Source: RBG-16-34-14 sp963727535 (GTDB lineage Bacteria; Bacteroidota; Ignavibacteria; Ignavibacteriales; Ignavibacteriaceae). Taken from it: 64,000 bases of DNA. Positions 1-7,806 of the stretch are shown here, piece after piece. The DNA lies in the NCBI GenBank assembly GCA_963727535.1, contig CAVSGR010000006.1, forward strand, positions 310,001-374,000, written 5' to 3'. A program made the translations under genes and the position numbers. Position 1 is the first letter of the stretch, and each line of letters starts with the position of its first letter. The notes beneath the pieces were generated by a model that was given only the letters and a program-made list of their open reading frames with translations, did not search any database and was not told where the DNA came from.

Positions 1-758
1 TTATGCTTGGTGCTATTGTTTTAATTGCAGAAATATTTTTAAGAGGAATGTTTTTTTCAGGCGGTGGAAGAAGATACAGTTCCAAATCCAGTGGAGGCGG
101 TCAGGGTCAGGTTATTATGCTTGCAGTAGCAATAATCTTTGCAATATTAGCCCCGATTATGGCAAGACTACTTTATTTTGCGATTTCAAGAAAGAGAGAA
201 TATCTTGCCGACGCTTCTTCTGCAAGATTAACGAGATATCCCGAAGGTCTTGCTTCTGCACTTGAAAAAATTTCTAATTGTACCGATGAACTTCCTTCTG
301 CAAATAAAGTTACTGCTGCAATGTATATTGCTAATCCTTTAAAGAAAAAAGGAATGAAGCTGTCTGATTTAACAAGCACTCATCCTCCGATTTCCGAAAG
401 AATAAAAATACTTAGAGGAATGATGTTTGGACACGGCGCTAATTATAATGATTACCAACAAGCTTTTTCTTCTGTCAAAAAATCTTCCTCGGTTATTATT
501 CCTGCTTCCGGTTTAAGTGATGCCGCGGTTATTCCTTTAAGAGTAGGAGGGCAATTGAAAGAAGAAAATTCTGCAGTTGATGAAAAAAGAAAAACCGGTA
601 ATATTATGATGGCGGTAAATAATTATTCCTCAATAACCTGCCAGTGCGGAATGAAAATAAAAATCCCGCCCGGCTTCGGAGCCAACAAACCGGAAATTAC
701 CTGCCCCAAATGCGGTACTGTGCACAAAGTTTCTGTTGCTGAACAAATGAGAAGTTGA
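1..758 (+). CDS. M48 family (HtpX/Ste24-like) metallopeptidase, C-terminal part
   Basis: The gene is cut by the left edge, so the HEXXH zinc motif is not in view. What remains starts with a hydrophobic segment, a Gly/Ser-rich loop and a second transmembrane segment. Then comes SRKREYLADASSARLTR, which matches the region of M48 peptidases where the Glu of EYLAD is the third zinc ligand, followed by TSTHPPISERI, another M48 hallmark. The last ~35 residues carry CQCG and CPKCG pairs, a probable small zinc ribbon added to the usual M48 tail. The expected role is proteolysis of membrane or misfolded proteins at the inner membrane. The family call is firm; the exact HtpX subgroup is not, because the N-terminus is missing. 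Confidence 0.8.
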   Translation, partial: MLGAIVLIAEIFLRGMFFSGGGRRYSSKSSGGGQGQVIMLAVAIIFAILAPIMARLLYFAISRKREYLADASSARLTRYPEGLASALEKISNCTDELPSANKVTAAMYIANPLKKKGMKLSDLTSTHPPISERIKILRGMMFGHGANYNDYQQAFSSVKKSSSVIIPASGLSDAAVIPLRVGGQLKEENSAVDEKRKTGNIMMAVNNYSSITCQCGMKIKIPPGFGANKPEITCPKCGTVHKVSVAEQMRS

Positions 759-780
759 GCTGAATAAATGAAAGTTTTAA

Positions 781-867
781 ACCCACCCCTTTCGTTCCCC
801 TCCCAAGGAGGGGAAACACAGTTCTTTGTTAAAAGTCCCCTCCACTGGAGGGGATTTAGGGGTGGGT
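781..867. repeat. G/C-rich palindromic repeat unit in front of the DUF72 gene
   Basis: The left end (ACCCACCCC, then TCCCCTCC) pairs with the right end (GGAGGGGA, then GGGGTGGGT). Inside are two short hairpins of the same design, TCCCCTCC-CAA-GGAGGGGA and TCCCCTCC-ACT-GGAGGGGA. The C/G tracts differ sharply from the AT-rich surroundings. The unit is open in the frame of the next gene, which would add 34 residues if translation began at 768. It looks like a dispersed palindromic (REP/MITE-like) element, but only one copy is in this window. Confidence 0.65.
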
Positions 868-869
868 CA

Positions 870-1571
870 ATGAAGCTCTACGTTGGCACAAGCGGCTACA
901 GCTACAAGGAATGGAAAGGCAATTTTTATCCTGAAGATATTAAACCGCAGGATATGCTGAGGTTTTATGCAAAACAATTTTCAACAGTAGAGATTAACAA
1001 TACATTTTACCGCATACCTAAGAAAGAAGTTTTTGAATCCTGGAAAGAACAAGTTCCTGCAAAGTTTAGATTTATATTAAAAGCTCCGCAGCTTATTACA
1101 CACATAAAAAGATTGAAGACCGATACCAAAGACACTGTCGAATACTTTACAAAAGTTTCATCTGCGCTTGGGGAGAAAAGGGGAGTTGTGCTTTTCCAGC
1201 TTCCGCCAAACTTTAAGCTTAATCTTGAAAGACTCGAACAGTTTATTGACATAGTTCCAAAAGAAATAAAAGCCGCTTTCGAGTTCCGCCACGAGGAATG
1301 GTTTACTGATGATGTTTATAATCTTTTAAAGAAAAGAAATTTTGCTCTCTGCCTTTCCGATACGGATGAACTGCCTATAACAAAATTAATTAACACTGCC
1401 GACTGGAGTTACCTCCGCTTAAGAAGAATAAACTACACAAAGAAAAACCTTACCGACTGGCATAAAAAAATAGCAGAGATGAAATGGAAAGAAGCTTATA
1501 TCTTCTTTAAGCATGAAGATGAAGGCAAAGGACCGGAGTTTGCAAAAAAATTTATGGAGATTACTATTTAA
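870..1571 (+). CDS. DUF72 domain-containing protein
   Basis: This is a complete DUF72 protein of about 233 residues. It begins MKLYVGTSGYSYKEWKGNFY, the classic family N-terminus, and carries VEINNTFYRIP, the FxFKAP-like segment FILKAPQLITH, VLFQLPPNF and EFRHEEW. The family adopts a TIM-barrel fold; its biochemical role is not established and no reaction is assigned here. The start is placed at 870 because family homology begins there. The reading frame is also open from 768, but those extra 34 codons lie in the palindromic repeat at 781-867. The last codons (GPEFAKKFMEI) recur in a second copy about 1.4 kb downstream. Confidence 0.85.
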   Translation: MKLYVGTSGYSYKEWKGNFYPEDIKPQDMLRFYAKQFSTVEINNTFYRIPKKEVFESWKEQVPAKFRFILKAPQLITHIKRLKTDTKDTVEYFTKVSSALGEKRGVVLFQLPPNFKLNLERLEQFIDIVPKEIKAAFEFRHEEWFTDDVYNLLKKRNFALCLSDTDELPITKLINTADWSYLRLRRINYTKKNLTDWHKKIAEMKWKEAYIFFKHEDEGKGPEFAKKFMEITI

Positions 1572-1623
1572 TATGTATAAAAAATAATTATATATATTTA
1601 TACAAGTTATTTTAACAAATTGG

Positions 1624-2925
1624 GTGTTATGTATGATTCCATACAATGAAACCAGTCTTTGGGTTAATTCCACTAAATACAGTGAAAAAGACAAGTCTAA
1701 ACTTGATGAAATAACCACGGCATATTCTAAAATGCATGAGCGTACAAAATTTATATCCGCTCAGATTTTTAGTTCCATCCCTAACTTTACAATTCATGAC
1801 GATACTCATATTGAAGCATTGTGGGAAATCGCAAGTTTGATAGTTGGCCCAGACTATAAACTTACACCAACCGAATTATTTGTACTGGGAGGATCTTTTT
1901 TAATTCATGATTTAGCAATGACCAAGTTACTTTATGAAAATGGTATTAACGGAATTGAGCAACAGCCAGAATGGAAAGACTTGATTATACATTTACTAAA
2001 TAAGAAACTAGGAAGAAAACCGAACAAACAAGAAATTATTGACGTAAATCAAGATATACAGGACGAAGCAACTTCAGAGATTATACGATTGAAACATGCT
2101 GATTTAGCCGAATTCTTAACGATCAACCCTTGTCATTTTAAAAATAAACAATACTTTCTAATCGAAGACGAATACCTAAGAGAAAATTATGGTCATTTAA
2201 TAGGGAAAATAGCAAAAAGTCATTGGCTTTCTGTTGAAGATTTAGGTAGAGAATTTGGAAGCGAAATCGGAGCACCAGGGCGTTACCCCAATAGTTGGTC
2301 AGTAAATTCTCTCTTGTAGCTTCCATCTTGAGAACCGCAGATGTAAATCATCTAGATGATAGAAGAGCACAGTTATATTATGTCTTTACATCCACCCAAA
2401 GAAGAGTCTAGGAAACACTGGATTTTTCAGAATTTACTTTTTCAACCAGTTGGAAGAGCACTACCTAATTTATAATCAAAGCGCCTTTTGAAGTTGATGA
2501 AATTGAAGCTTGGTGGCTTTGTTATGATAGCTTAAAAATTGAGATGCTGAATTACGGAAAGTGGATATAGTTCTTCGGCATAACAAGTTACAACCATTTG
2601 CGGCAAAAGGTATTTCAAATATAGAAACACCCGAAAGATTTATAACTTAATTAAAACTAAGGGATGGTTACTTTAGATGTGAGGGTCAAAGTTTGAGATG
2701 TAGCAAATCTCGCTGAGCATTTAGGTGGTGAAAATCTATATGGAGACAAATACAGTTCCATTTAGGGATTATTACAAAATTCAAAGATGCCGTAAAGCAG
2801 GCGAATCTCGAAAAACGTGAACCGGGTTGGGGAAAAATCTAATAGGATTGGGTAAAGATGAGACAGGGTAGGGGTAGAATGCGATGAGATGGTTTAGGAA
2901 TTGCAAATGATGTGATAGGGAAAAT
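1624..2925 (+). pseudogene. HD-CE domain / Hsp90-like ATPase protein, broken
   Basis: The first ~230 codons are intact (GTG at 1624 or ATG at 1633) and show an HD-type metal-dependent phosphohydrolase signature: FTIHDDTHIEALWEI, then GGSFLIHDLAMT. A stop at 2317-2319 ends the frame. Beyond it the same protein continues through several frame changes: ILRTADVNHLDDRRA, FEVDEIEAWWLCYDSLKI, LAEHLGGENLYGDKY and the GHKL-type N-box LLQNSKDAVKQANLEKRE. This is the layout of HD-CE proteins with a C-terminal Hsp90-like ATPase, which comparative genomics places among biological-conflict and stress proteins. The reading is lost before a full ATPase domain is completed. Damage is mostly one-base indels with few substitutions, so sequence error and real decay cannot be told apart here. 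Confidence 0.65.
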
Positions 2926-2970
2926 GGACCCGAGTTTGCGAAGAAGTTTATGGAGTTGAGAGATAATTAA
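2926..2970 (+). pseudogene. Orphan 3' end of a DUF72 gene
   Basis: Bases 2926-2955 match 26 of 30 positions of the 3' end of the intact DUF72 gene (1530-1559). All four differences are synonymous. The frame reads GPEFAKKFMELRDN then a stop at 2968-2970, against GPEFAKKFMEITI in the intact gene. It is therefore a diverged homologous gene end rather than chance. It directly abuts the broken HD-CE gene, so the HD-CE fragment is bracketed by two DUF72 3' ends. Confidence 0.7.
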
Positions 2971-3064
2971 TAATGAGTTGCTCTTTGAGGTCACAACTTG
3001 TTACCTTAAGATTTGGAACTAATAAGGCTCATCACAATTTATGATAACTTTTCTTTTTTTTGTC

Positions 3065-3211
3065 GAACCCCGATGGGGTTCATAAATCTGATTGTAGTTT
3101 TTGATTGTTGCAAACGTTTATCCCGTAAACGGGATAGTTTAGAATTCCGTTAGGAATTCAATGTTTGTAAAAACAGTGAAGCTCCCATCTTTGGGAACAC
3201 CGTAGGTGTTC
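3065..3211. repeat. Cluster of short perfect hairpins in the 2971-3389 gap
   Basis: The 419-base gap before the CBS gene holds no credible ORF. It contains consecutive palindromes: GAACCCCGATGGGGTTC (3065-3081), ATCCCGTAAACGGGAT (3120-3135), GAATTCCGTTAGGAATTC (3142-3159), TCCCATCTTTGGGA (3183-3196) and GAACACCGTAGGTGTTC (3195-3211). Loops are short and several contain CGTA/CGTTA-like cores, so these look like variants of one REP-like hairpin. An 11-base inverted pair, CACAACTTGTT at 2992-3002 and AACAAGTTGTG at 3334-3344, brackets the cluster. Confidence 0.65.
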
Positions 3212-3302
3212 AATAAGTAAGTCTTAGTTTTATCAGTTGTTTTCACCTAAATTAAAAAAAGGATTGACAATAAAAGCTTTAAATCCTATGTTCCCATTTA
3301 CC

Positions 3303-3349
3303 GGTATTGGAATACCACAAAATTATATAACAAAACAAGTTGTGGTATT
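3303..3349 (+). promoter_or_regulatory. Hairpin in the leader of the CBS gene
   Basis: AATACCACAA (3311-3320) pairs perfectly with TTGTGGTATT (3340-3349). An overlapping small palindrome GGTATTGGAATACC sits at 3303-3316, so the two structures are mutually exclusive. The larger one lies 40 bases before the CBS start codon. No T-run follows, so it is not an ordinary terminator. A regulatory role is inference; it could simply be the edge of the repeat cluster. Confidence 0.3.
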
Positions 3350-3389
3350 TCTCCTTCTGAAAATCCGATAACAACGAAAGGGTCCAGTA

Positions 3390-3842
3390 ATGACGAAAAC
3401 AGTCGCAGGAATACTCAGGGGAAAAGGATACGACATTCTCTCAATTAATGCTGACGCTACTGTATTTGAGGCTCTTGAGATTATGGCAAACAATGGTGTG
3501 GGCGCTTTGCTTGTAATGGAAAACGAAAGGCTTGCCGGTATAATGTCGGAACGGGACTATGCAAGAAAAGTTATTCTTCTCGGTAAATCATCGAGGGAAG
3601 CAAAAGTCAGAGAAATTATGTCGGAGAAAGTTTTATTCGTTCATCCTCACCGCACTGCAGAAGAATGCATGGTTATTATGATTAACAAAAAGATCAGGCA
3701 TTTGCCTGTAATTGATAAGGAAAAACTTGTCGGTGTCATTTCAATTGGTGACGTTGTAAAAGCTGTCATAGATGAAAAGGCGTTTGTGATTGAACAGCTT
3801 GAAGAATATATAACCGGAAGAAAAACTCCAACGGAGGCTTGA
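3390..3842 (+). CDS. CBS-domain pair protein
   Basis: The 150-residue protein is built almost entirely of two CBS domains, about residues 8-65 and 72-130. Typical elements are ATVFEALEIMANNGVGALLVM, GIMSERDYARKV, VREIMSEKVLFV and HLPVIDKEKLVGVISIGDVVKAVI. CBS pairs bind adenine nucleotides (AMP, ATP, SAM or NADH) and act as energy or ligand sensors. With no attached catalytic domain this would be a stand-alone sensor whose partner is not evident from its neighbours. The ATG at 3390 has an AAAGGG-type ribosome site upstream and is the first in-frame start before the homology. Confidence 0.9.
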   Translation: MTKTVAGILRGKGYDILSINADATVFEALEIMANNGVGALLVMENERLAGIMSERDYARKVILLGKSSREAKVREIMSEKVLFVHPHRTAEECMVIMINKKIRHLPVIDKEKLVGVISIGDVVKAVIDEKAFVIEQLEEYITGRKTPTEA

Positions 3843-3963
3843 TTAGTTAAACTTTGGGGGATATTCTTTTATTAATTGTTGATGGGCTCATTCTACTTTG
3901 AAATAAAATCTGAAGTTTTATCCTCATTTTATTTATTTTTGATTATTGCACAATTAAATCAAA

Positions 3964-4221
3964 ATGAAAAAAATAAATCTCGATACATTTGAAAAGATTC
4001 TCGTTTATGATGATTTGAAATCTTTAAAGAGAGATCTTATAAAGATTAAAACAAAGTTTGAGAATTTGTCATCTTCAGATTCTGTAATTTCGATAACACT
4101 AAATGATAAATCGGAAAATATAAGCTCAGAATATTTGCTGAATGAAATCGACCAGATAATTAATACTTACACTCTTGAACGAAGCAAGTATTATCTCAAA
4201 AGATTAATAAAAAGTCATTAA
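3964..4221 (+). CDS. Small hypothetical protein (85 aa) upstream of the methyltransferase
   Basis: I do not recognise this protein. It is charged and mostly helical in character, with no signal peptide or membrane segment and no cysteines. Parts such as LKSLKRDLIKIKTKFENL could form a short coiled coil. It is on the same strand as the following methyltransferase, whose frame opens at 4211 within the last codons of this gene, so the two are probably co-transcribed. The position suggests a partner or control protein of that module, but the sequence itself shows no helix-turn-helix. The ribosome site is weak (A-rich). Confidence 0.5.
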   Translation: MKKINLDTFEKILVYDDLKSLKRDLIKIKTKFENLSSSDSVISITLNDKSENISSEYLLNEIDQIINTYTLERSKYYLKRLIKSH

Positions 4222-4297
4222 GGAGGAAAAGAAAGGAAAGATAAATGATCTTAACCTGAACAGGTGGAAAGAATATGATGATATTTTTACAGACAGT

Positions 4298-5020
4298 TTG
4301 TGGGTATTAAAAAAGAGAGATCGTTCCGGTGAACACAAAGCATCTTACTGGGGAAATTTTATCCCGCAGATTCCAAACCAGCTTTTAAGGAGATACACAA
4401 AAAAAGATGAGTGGGTTCTCGATACATTTCTTGGTAGCGGCACAACTTTAATAGAATGTAAAAGACTCGGAAGAAACGGAATCGGAATTGAGTTGCTTGA
4501 AAACATAGCATCATCTGCAAAGAAGATTATAGAGAAGGAAAAAGCAGATAAGAAAGAAATCATTACAGAAATAATTAATGCCGACAGTTCAGAACTCGAT
4601 TACAAAAAAGAGTTAAAGAGAATCGGGATAAAATCAATTCAGTTTTTAATAATGCATCCACCGTACTGGGATATTATAAAATTCAGCAAGAAAAAAAATG
4701 ATCTCTCGAATGCAAAAACTATTGATGAATTTTTAAAACTCTTTGGAAGGATTGTTGATAAAACATATCCTTTGCTTGATAAAGGAAGATACTTTGCACT
4801 TGTAATCGGAGATAAATATTCAAAAGGGGAATGGATACCGCTGGGTTTTTACACAATGCAGGAAGTTTTGAAGAGAGGTTATATATTAAAATCTGTTATT
4901 GTGAAGAATTTTGAAGAGACAAAAGGAAAAATGAGTCAAAAGGAATTATGGAGATACAGGGCGCTCGCCGGAGGTTTTTACATTTTTAAGCATGAGTATA
5001 TCTTCCTATTCCGGAAATGA
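4298..5020 (+). CDS. DNA methyltransferase (N4/N6 class), probable RM methylase
   Basis: The protein has the SAM-binding motif LDTFLGSGTTLIE (FxGxG type) near residue 43 and the catalytic motif IMHPPYWDI, an HPPYW variant of the (D/N/S)PPY motif of amino-DNA methylases. The order is motif I before motif IV. It should transfer a methyl group to adenine N6 or cytosine N4. The first usual start in frame is TTG 4298. The frame stays open upstream to 4211 and reads INDLNLNRWKEYDDIFTDSL, which looks like genuine methylase N-terminus, so the true start may be the ATA at 4241 behind GGAGG/AAAGG sequences. The gene directly downstream resembles a nuclease, so the pair is read as a restriction-modification module. 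Confidence 0.8.
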   Translation: MWVLKKRDRSGEHKASYWGNFIPQIPNQLLRRYTKKDEWVLDTFLGSGTTLIECKRLGRNGIGIELLENIASSAKKIIEKEKADKKEIITEIINADSSELDYKKELKRIGIKSIQFLIMHPPYWDIIKFSKKKNDLSNAKTIDEFLKLFGRIVDKTYPLLDKGRYFALVIGDKYSKGEWIPLGFYTMQEVLKRGYILKSVIVKNFEETKGKMSQKELWRYRALAGGFYIFKHEYIFLFRK

Positions 5021-5089
5021 TTACAAAATTGCAAAATTCCAAGATTGCAGATTAACCGGAACAGACAACTAAATGACTAATGACAATGA

Positions 5090-5744
5090 ATGACCAATGA
5101 CGAGCAGATGAACCTCAAAGAAATAGAATCCGAACTTAAAAAGAGATTAGCATATCCATACAAATGGGGACAAAAACAAAATGACTATTTCGACAACCAA
5201 ACAAATTTTATTTACAACACTGAATCATTTGAAAAACTACTTTCTGAAATAGAAACTCATTTCAAATCTAATCCTGATTACAAAAAATATTTTAATTATT
5301 CTTTGAATCGGATGGTATAATTTCTGGTCTGCTCATGCTGTTGAGAAAATTTTTTGTTCGCTGCCGAATGTTAAACCAGCTCTCGATGAAAAAGACAAGC
5401 TCGTTGATTTTACAATTGACGGCGTAAACTTCGATCATAAAACTTCTATCTTTCCCAAAAACTTTCCTTATTCTGTAAAAGAAGCTGTAAAAAAAACAGA
5501 CGAATTAATTAAATGGCTTTACAAGCATCAATCACAACAGAAAAGAATACATCTTAAGAATAGATTGTTTATTGTTCTTTACTCACACAATGGTGAACAC
5601 TGGAAACTAAAAGCGGAAATATCCTGGCTTAGAGAAAGGATTTTGAAGTATATGATAGGCTTTAATCCAAACTTTCTATTAAAATTTCAATTTGAGAATA
5701 ACAGTTATGCCTTATCAGATGTTATTTGGGCTGTAAAGGATTAA
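5090..5744 (+). pseudogene. Restriction endonuclease-like protein, frameshifted
   Basis: The first part (5090-5320) ends at a premature stop. The protein continues one frame over from about 5310: WYNFWSAHAVEKIF, LVDFTIDGVNFDHKTSIF and so on to a stop at 5742-5744. Removing one G of the GG at 5310-5311 restores a single protein of about 215 residues. VDFTIDGVNFDHKTS fits a PD-(D/E)XK-like core with the D-x-K pattern (FDHKT), and the gene follows a DNA methyltransferase, so a restriction nuclease is the natural reading. The family is inferred, not matched. One indel only: it could be a true inactivating mutation or a sequence error. Start is ATG 5090 or the in-frame ATG 5108. Confidence 0.6.
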
Positions 5745-5963
5745 AATCGAAGTTACAGCTGTTTTAATAAAATGCCTACATTTTATTAAGCTTACGTCTT
5801 GACGGCTTCAAGATGAATACCTATATTCACTTCTAAGAGGTAATAATCTTTCCGCTACTACTTGCCCAATATTTTCGGTAGCATAATACTATTCATTGAG
5901 ACGGGAAAAATAAATTTGGCTTTAAATCTAAAACAAATTGTATAAGTATTTATAAGGTGAGAA

Positions 5964-6989
5964 ATGAAACCAATAAATCAGTTCTACATTTTAAGCCTAA
6001 TCTTTTTTTCGTTTTCTGCATTTGCTCAAAACAATTCTGATAGTGATACAGCAATATCTGCTGAAAATCTAAAAGTTTGGTCCAAATATGATTTTGTCTC
6101 GGGCGAGAAAGTAATTTTTGAAGATAATCTCGAAGGCGAGAAACATGGAGAGTTCCCATCAAAATGGAACCTGCTGGGTGGAAACGCTGAGAATGCAAAA
6201 TTTGGTGATGAAAATGTAATTGCCTTCATGAAGAATAAAACCGAAATCTCCCCATTAATGAAAACCAAAGAATATTTACCTGAAGTATTTACTAGTGAAT
6301 TCGATCTCTACATTTATAATAAGGGTAATGAAGCTTATTATTTAAATCTCAAAAACCAGAAACAGATAACATTAAGAACAACTAAAGTTTCATTAGGCAC
6401 TATTGAAGGTGAGCCGGATAAAGATTCGCGTGGAACCGGATGGCATCATATTGCTTTGTCATTTAATCAACGGGCATTAAAAGTATATTTCGATCATACA
6501 AGGGTTCTAAATATTCCCAATATAGAAAAGAGACCCACCTCCTTAACTATCTCAGCACTGAGTCACGGAGCAAATAAGGGTAATCCTTCAATGATTAGAA
6601 ATATAAGAATAGCAGAAGGCGGAGTAGAACTTTATGATAAGCTGATGACCGACGGAAAAATAATTACAAGAGGAATTTATTTTGATGTGGGAAAAGCGAC
6701 TATTAAACCTGAGTCTATGGGAGTAATAAATGAAATTGCCGGATTAATGAAAGATCATCCCGAAATAAAATTCAGCATTGAAGGGCACACAGATAACGAT
6801 GGTGATGATGAATTTAATCAAACACTTTCTGAGAACAGGGCTGGATCTGTTAGAGTCGCATTGATTAGCTTGGGAATAGAATCATCACGTTTTGAAGCTG
6901 TTGGCTGGGGTGAGAGTAAGCCTCTTAATAAAAATCTAACTCCCGAAGAAAAAGCAAACAACCGCCGTGTTGAATTTGTAAAAATTTAA
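5964..6989 (+). CDS. OmpA-family outer membrane/peptidoglycan-binding protein
   Basis: A signal peptide covers about residues 1-22, ending FSAFAQ. The middle (about 40-215) reads like a LamG/concanavalin-type beta-sandwich module, with GTGWHHIALSFNQRALKVYFDHTRVL. The C-terminal ~115 residues form an OmpA domain: GIYFDVGKATIKPES, then IEGHTDNDGDDEFN from residue 272, SENRAGSVRVAL and NNRRVEFVKI. These residues bind the diaminopimelate of peptidoglycan. The protein should sit in the periplasm or outer membrane and anchor the envelope. It probably has its own promoter, because 219 gene-free bases precede it. The gene behind it is on the same strand, 43 bases on. Confidence 0.9.
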   Translation: MKPINQFYILSLIFFSFSAFAQNNSDSDTAISAENLKVWSKYDFVSGEKVIFEDNLEGEKHGEFPSKWNLLGGNAENAKFGDENVIAFMKNKTEISPLMKTKEYLPEVFTSEFDLYIYNKGNEAYYLNLKNQKQITLRTTKVSLGTIEGEPDKDSRGTGWHHIALSFNQRALKVYFDHTRVLNIPNIEKRPTSLTISALSHGANKGNPSMIRNIRIAEGGVELYDKLMTDGKIITRGIYFDVGKATIKPESMGVINEIAGLMKDHPEIKFSIEGHTDNDGDDEFNQTLSENRAGSVRVALISLGIESSRFEAVGWGESKPLNKNLTPEEKANNRRVEFVKI

Positions 6990-7032
6990 TCTTTTGATGT
7001 TTTATTAGAAATAAAAAAGAGGTCAACCGAAG

Positions 7033-7695
7033 ATGAAAAAATCAATGACATTCCAATATTTCAACTCTTTTACAATTGCTTTTCTATTCGTGTTCGCATT
7101 TACCATTGATGTCTTGTCACAGGAAAATATCTACATAGAAAAAACTACTAAAACAAATACAGCAGGTGTAGTAGTAGAAAAATTTGAAAAGATTCATATA
7201 TCAGGGCAAAATGAAGTGCGATATGTAACTGAGAAGAGGAATATTTCATTAATAGGAAACAATCAGACTGAAGAAACCAGAAGTGTTATTATAAAAGATA
7301 AAGAATGGATAATTACTTATGACCCGGATACAAAAACCGGGACAAAAATTAAAAATACATTCAGTGATAAATTCTCAGGAATGTCTGAAGCAGACAAGAA
7401 AAAATTTGCAGAAAAAATGGGGAACGCAACAAATACTAAAGTAACTGAGGAAGGAACGGATATAGTTGCCGGAAAAACTTGTAAAGTAAGCAAAGCTGTA
7501 ACAAAGATGATGGGAATATCAACAACTACAACGACATGGATGTATAAGACCCATGTTTTAAAGATGGAAAGCGAGGGAATGGGTACAATTGTGAAAGAGT
7601 TAGTAACCTTAATTAAGGAAGGTGTAAACTTTAACCCGGAAGATCATAATGTTCCTTCCGACATAGAAATTACTGAAGTGAATTCACCTTATTAA
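7033..7695 (+). CDS. Exported hypothetical protein (220 aa), DUF4412-like layout
   Basis: The N-terminus is a signal peptide (about residues 1-29, ending VLSQ). The rest is a soluble beta-rich protein rich in Thr and Lys. Segments such as KEWIITYDPDTKTGTKIKNT and GTDIVAGKTCKVSKAV are like small periplasmic proteins of the DUF4412 type, where a cofactor-free beta fold is expected. That family link is by style only and no function is known. A single cysteine is present in the mature part (GKTCK). It lies 43 bases after the OmpA gene, so the two may share a transcript. Confidence 0.65.
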   Translation: MKKSMTFQYFNSFTIAFLFVFAFTIDVLSQENIYIEKTTKTNTAGVVVEKFEKIHISGQNEVRYVTEKRNISLIGNNQTEETRSVIIKDKEWIITYDPDTKTGTKIKNTFSDKFSGMSEADKKKFAEKMGNATNTKVTEEGTDIVAGKTCKVSKAVTKMMGISTTTTTWMYKTHVLKMESEGMGTIVKELVTLIKEGVNFNPEDHNVPSDIEITEVNSPY

Positions 7696-7806
7696 AAAGT
7701 TGTAGGGTAGAGTCTAATACAACTTTACGAGATTAATTGATTTCCGGGGCTATTGCAATATTGATTACGCGAAGGTATTTTCATCAACTAAAAATAAAGG
7801 AATCTT

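Noticed and set aside
4241..4243. Alternative genetic code with ATA as regular start
   Set aside because: All other genes use ATG, GTG or TTG; only two probably damaged genes show ATA at the expected first codon.
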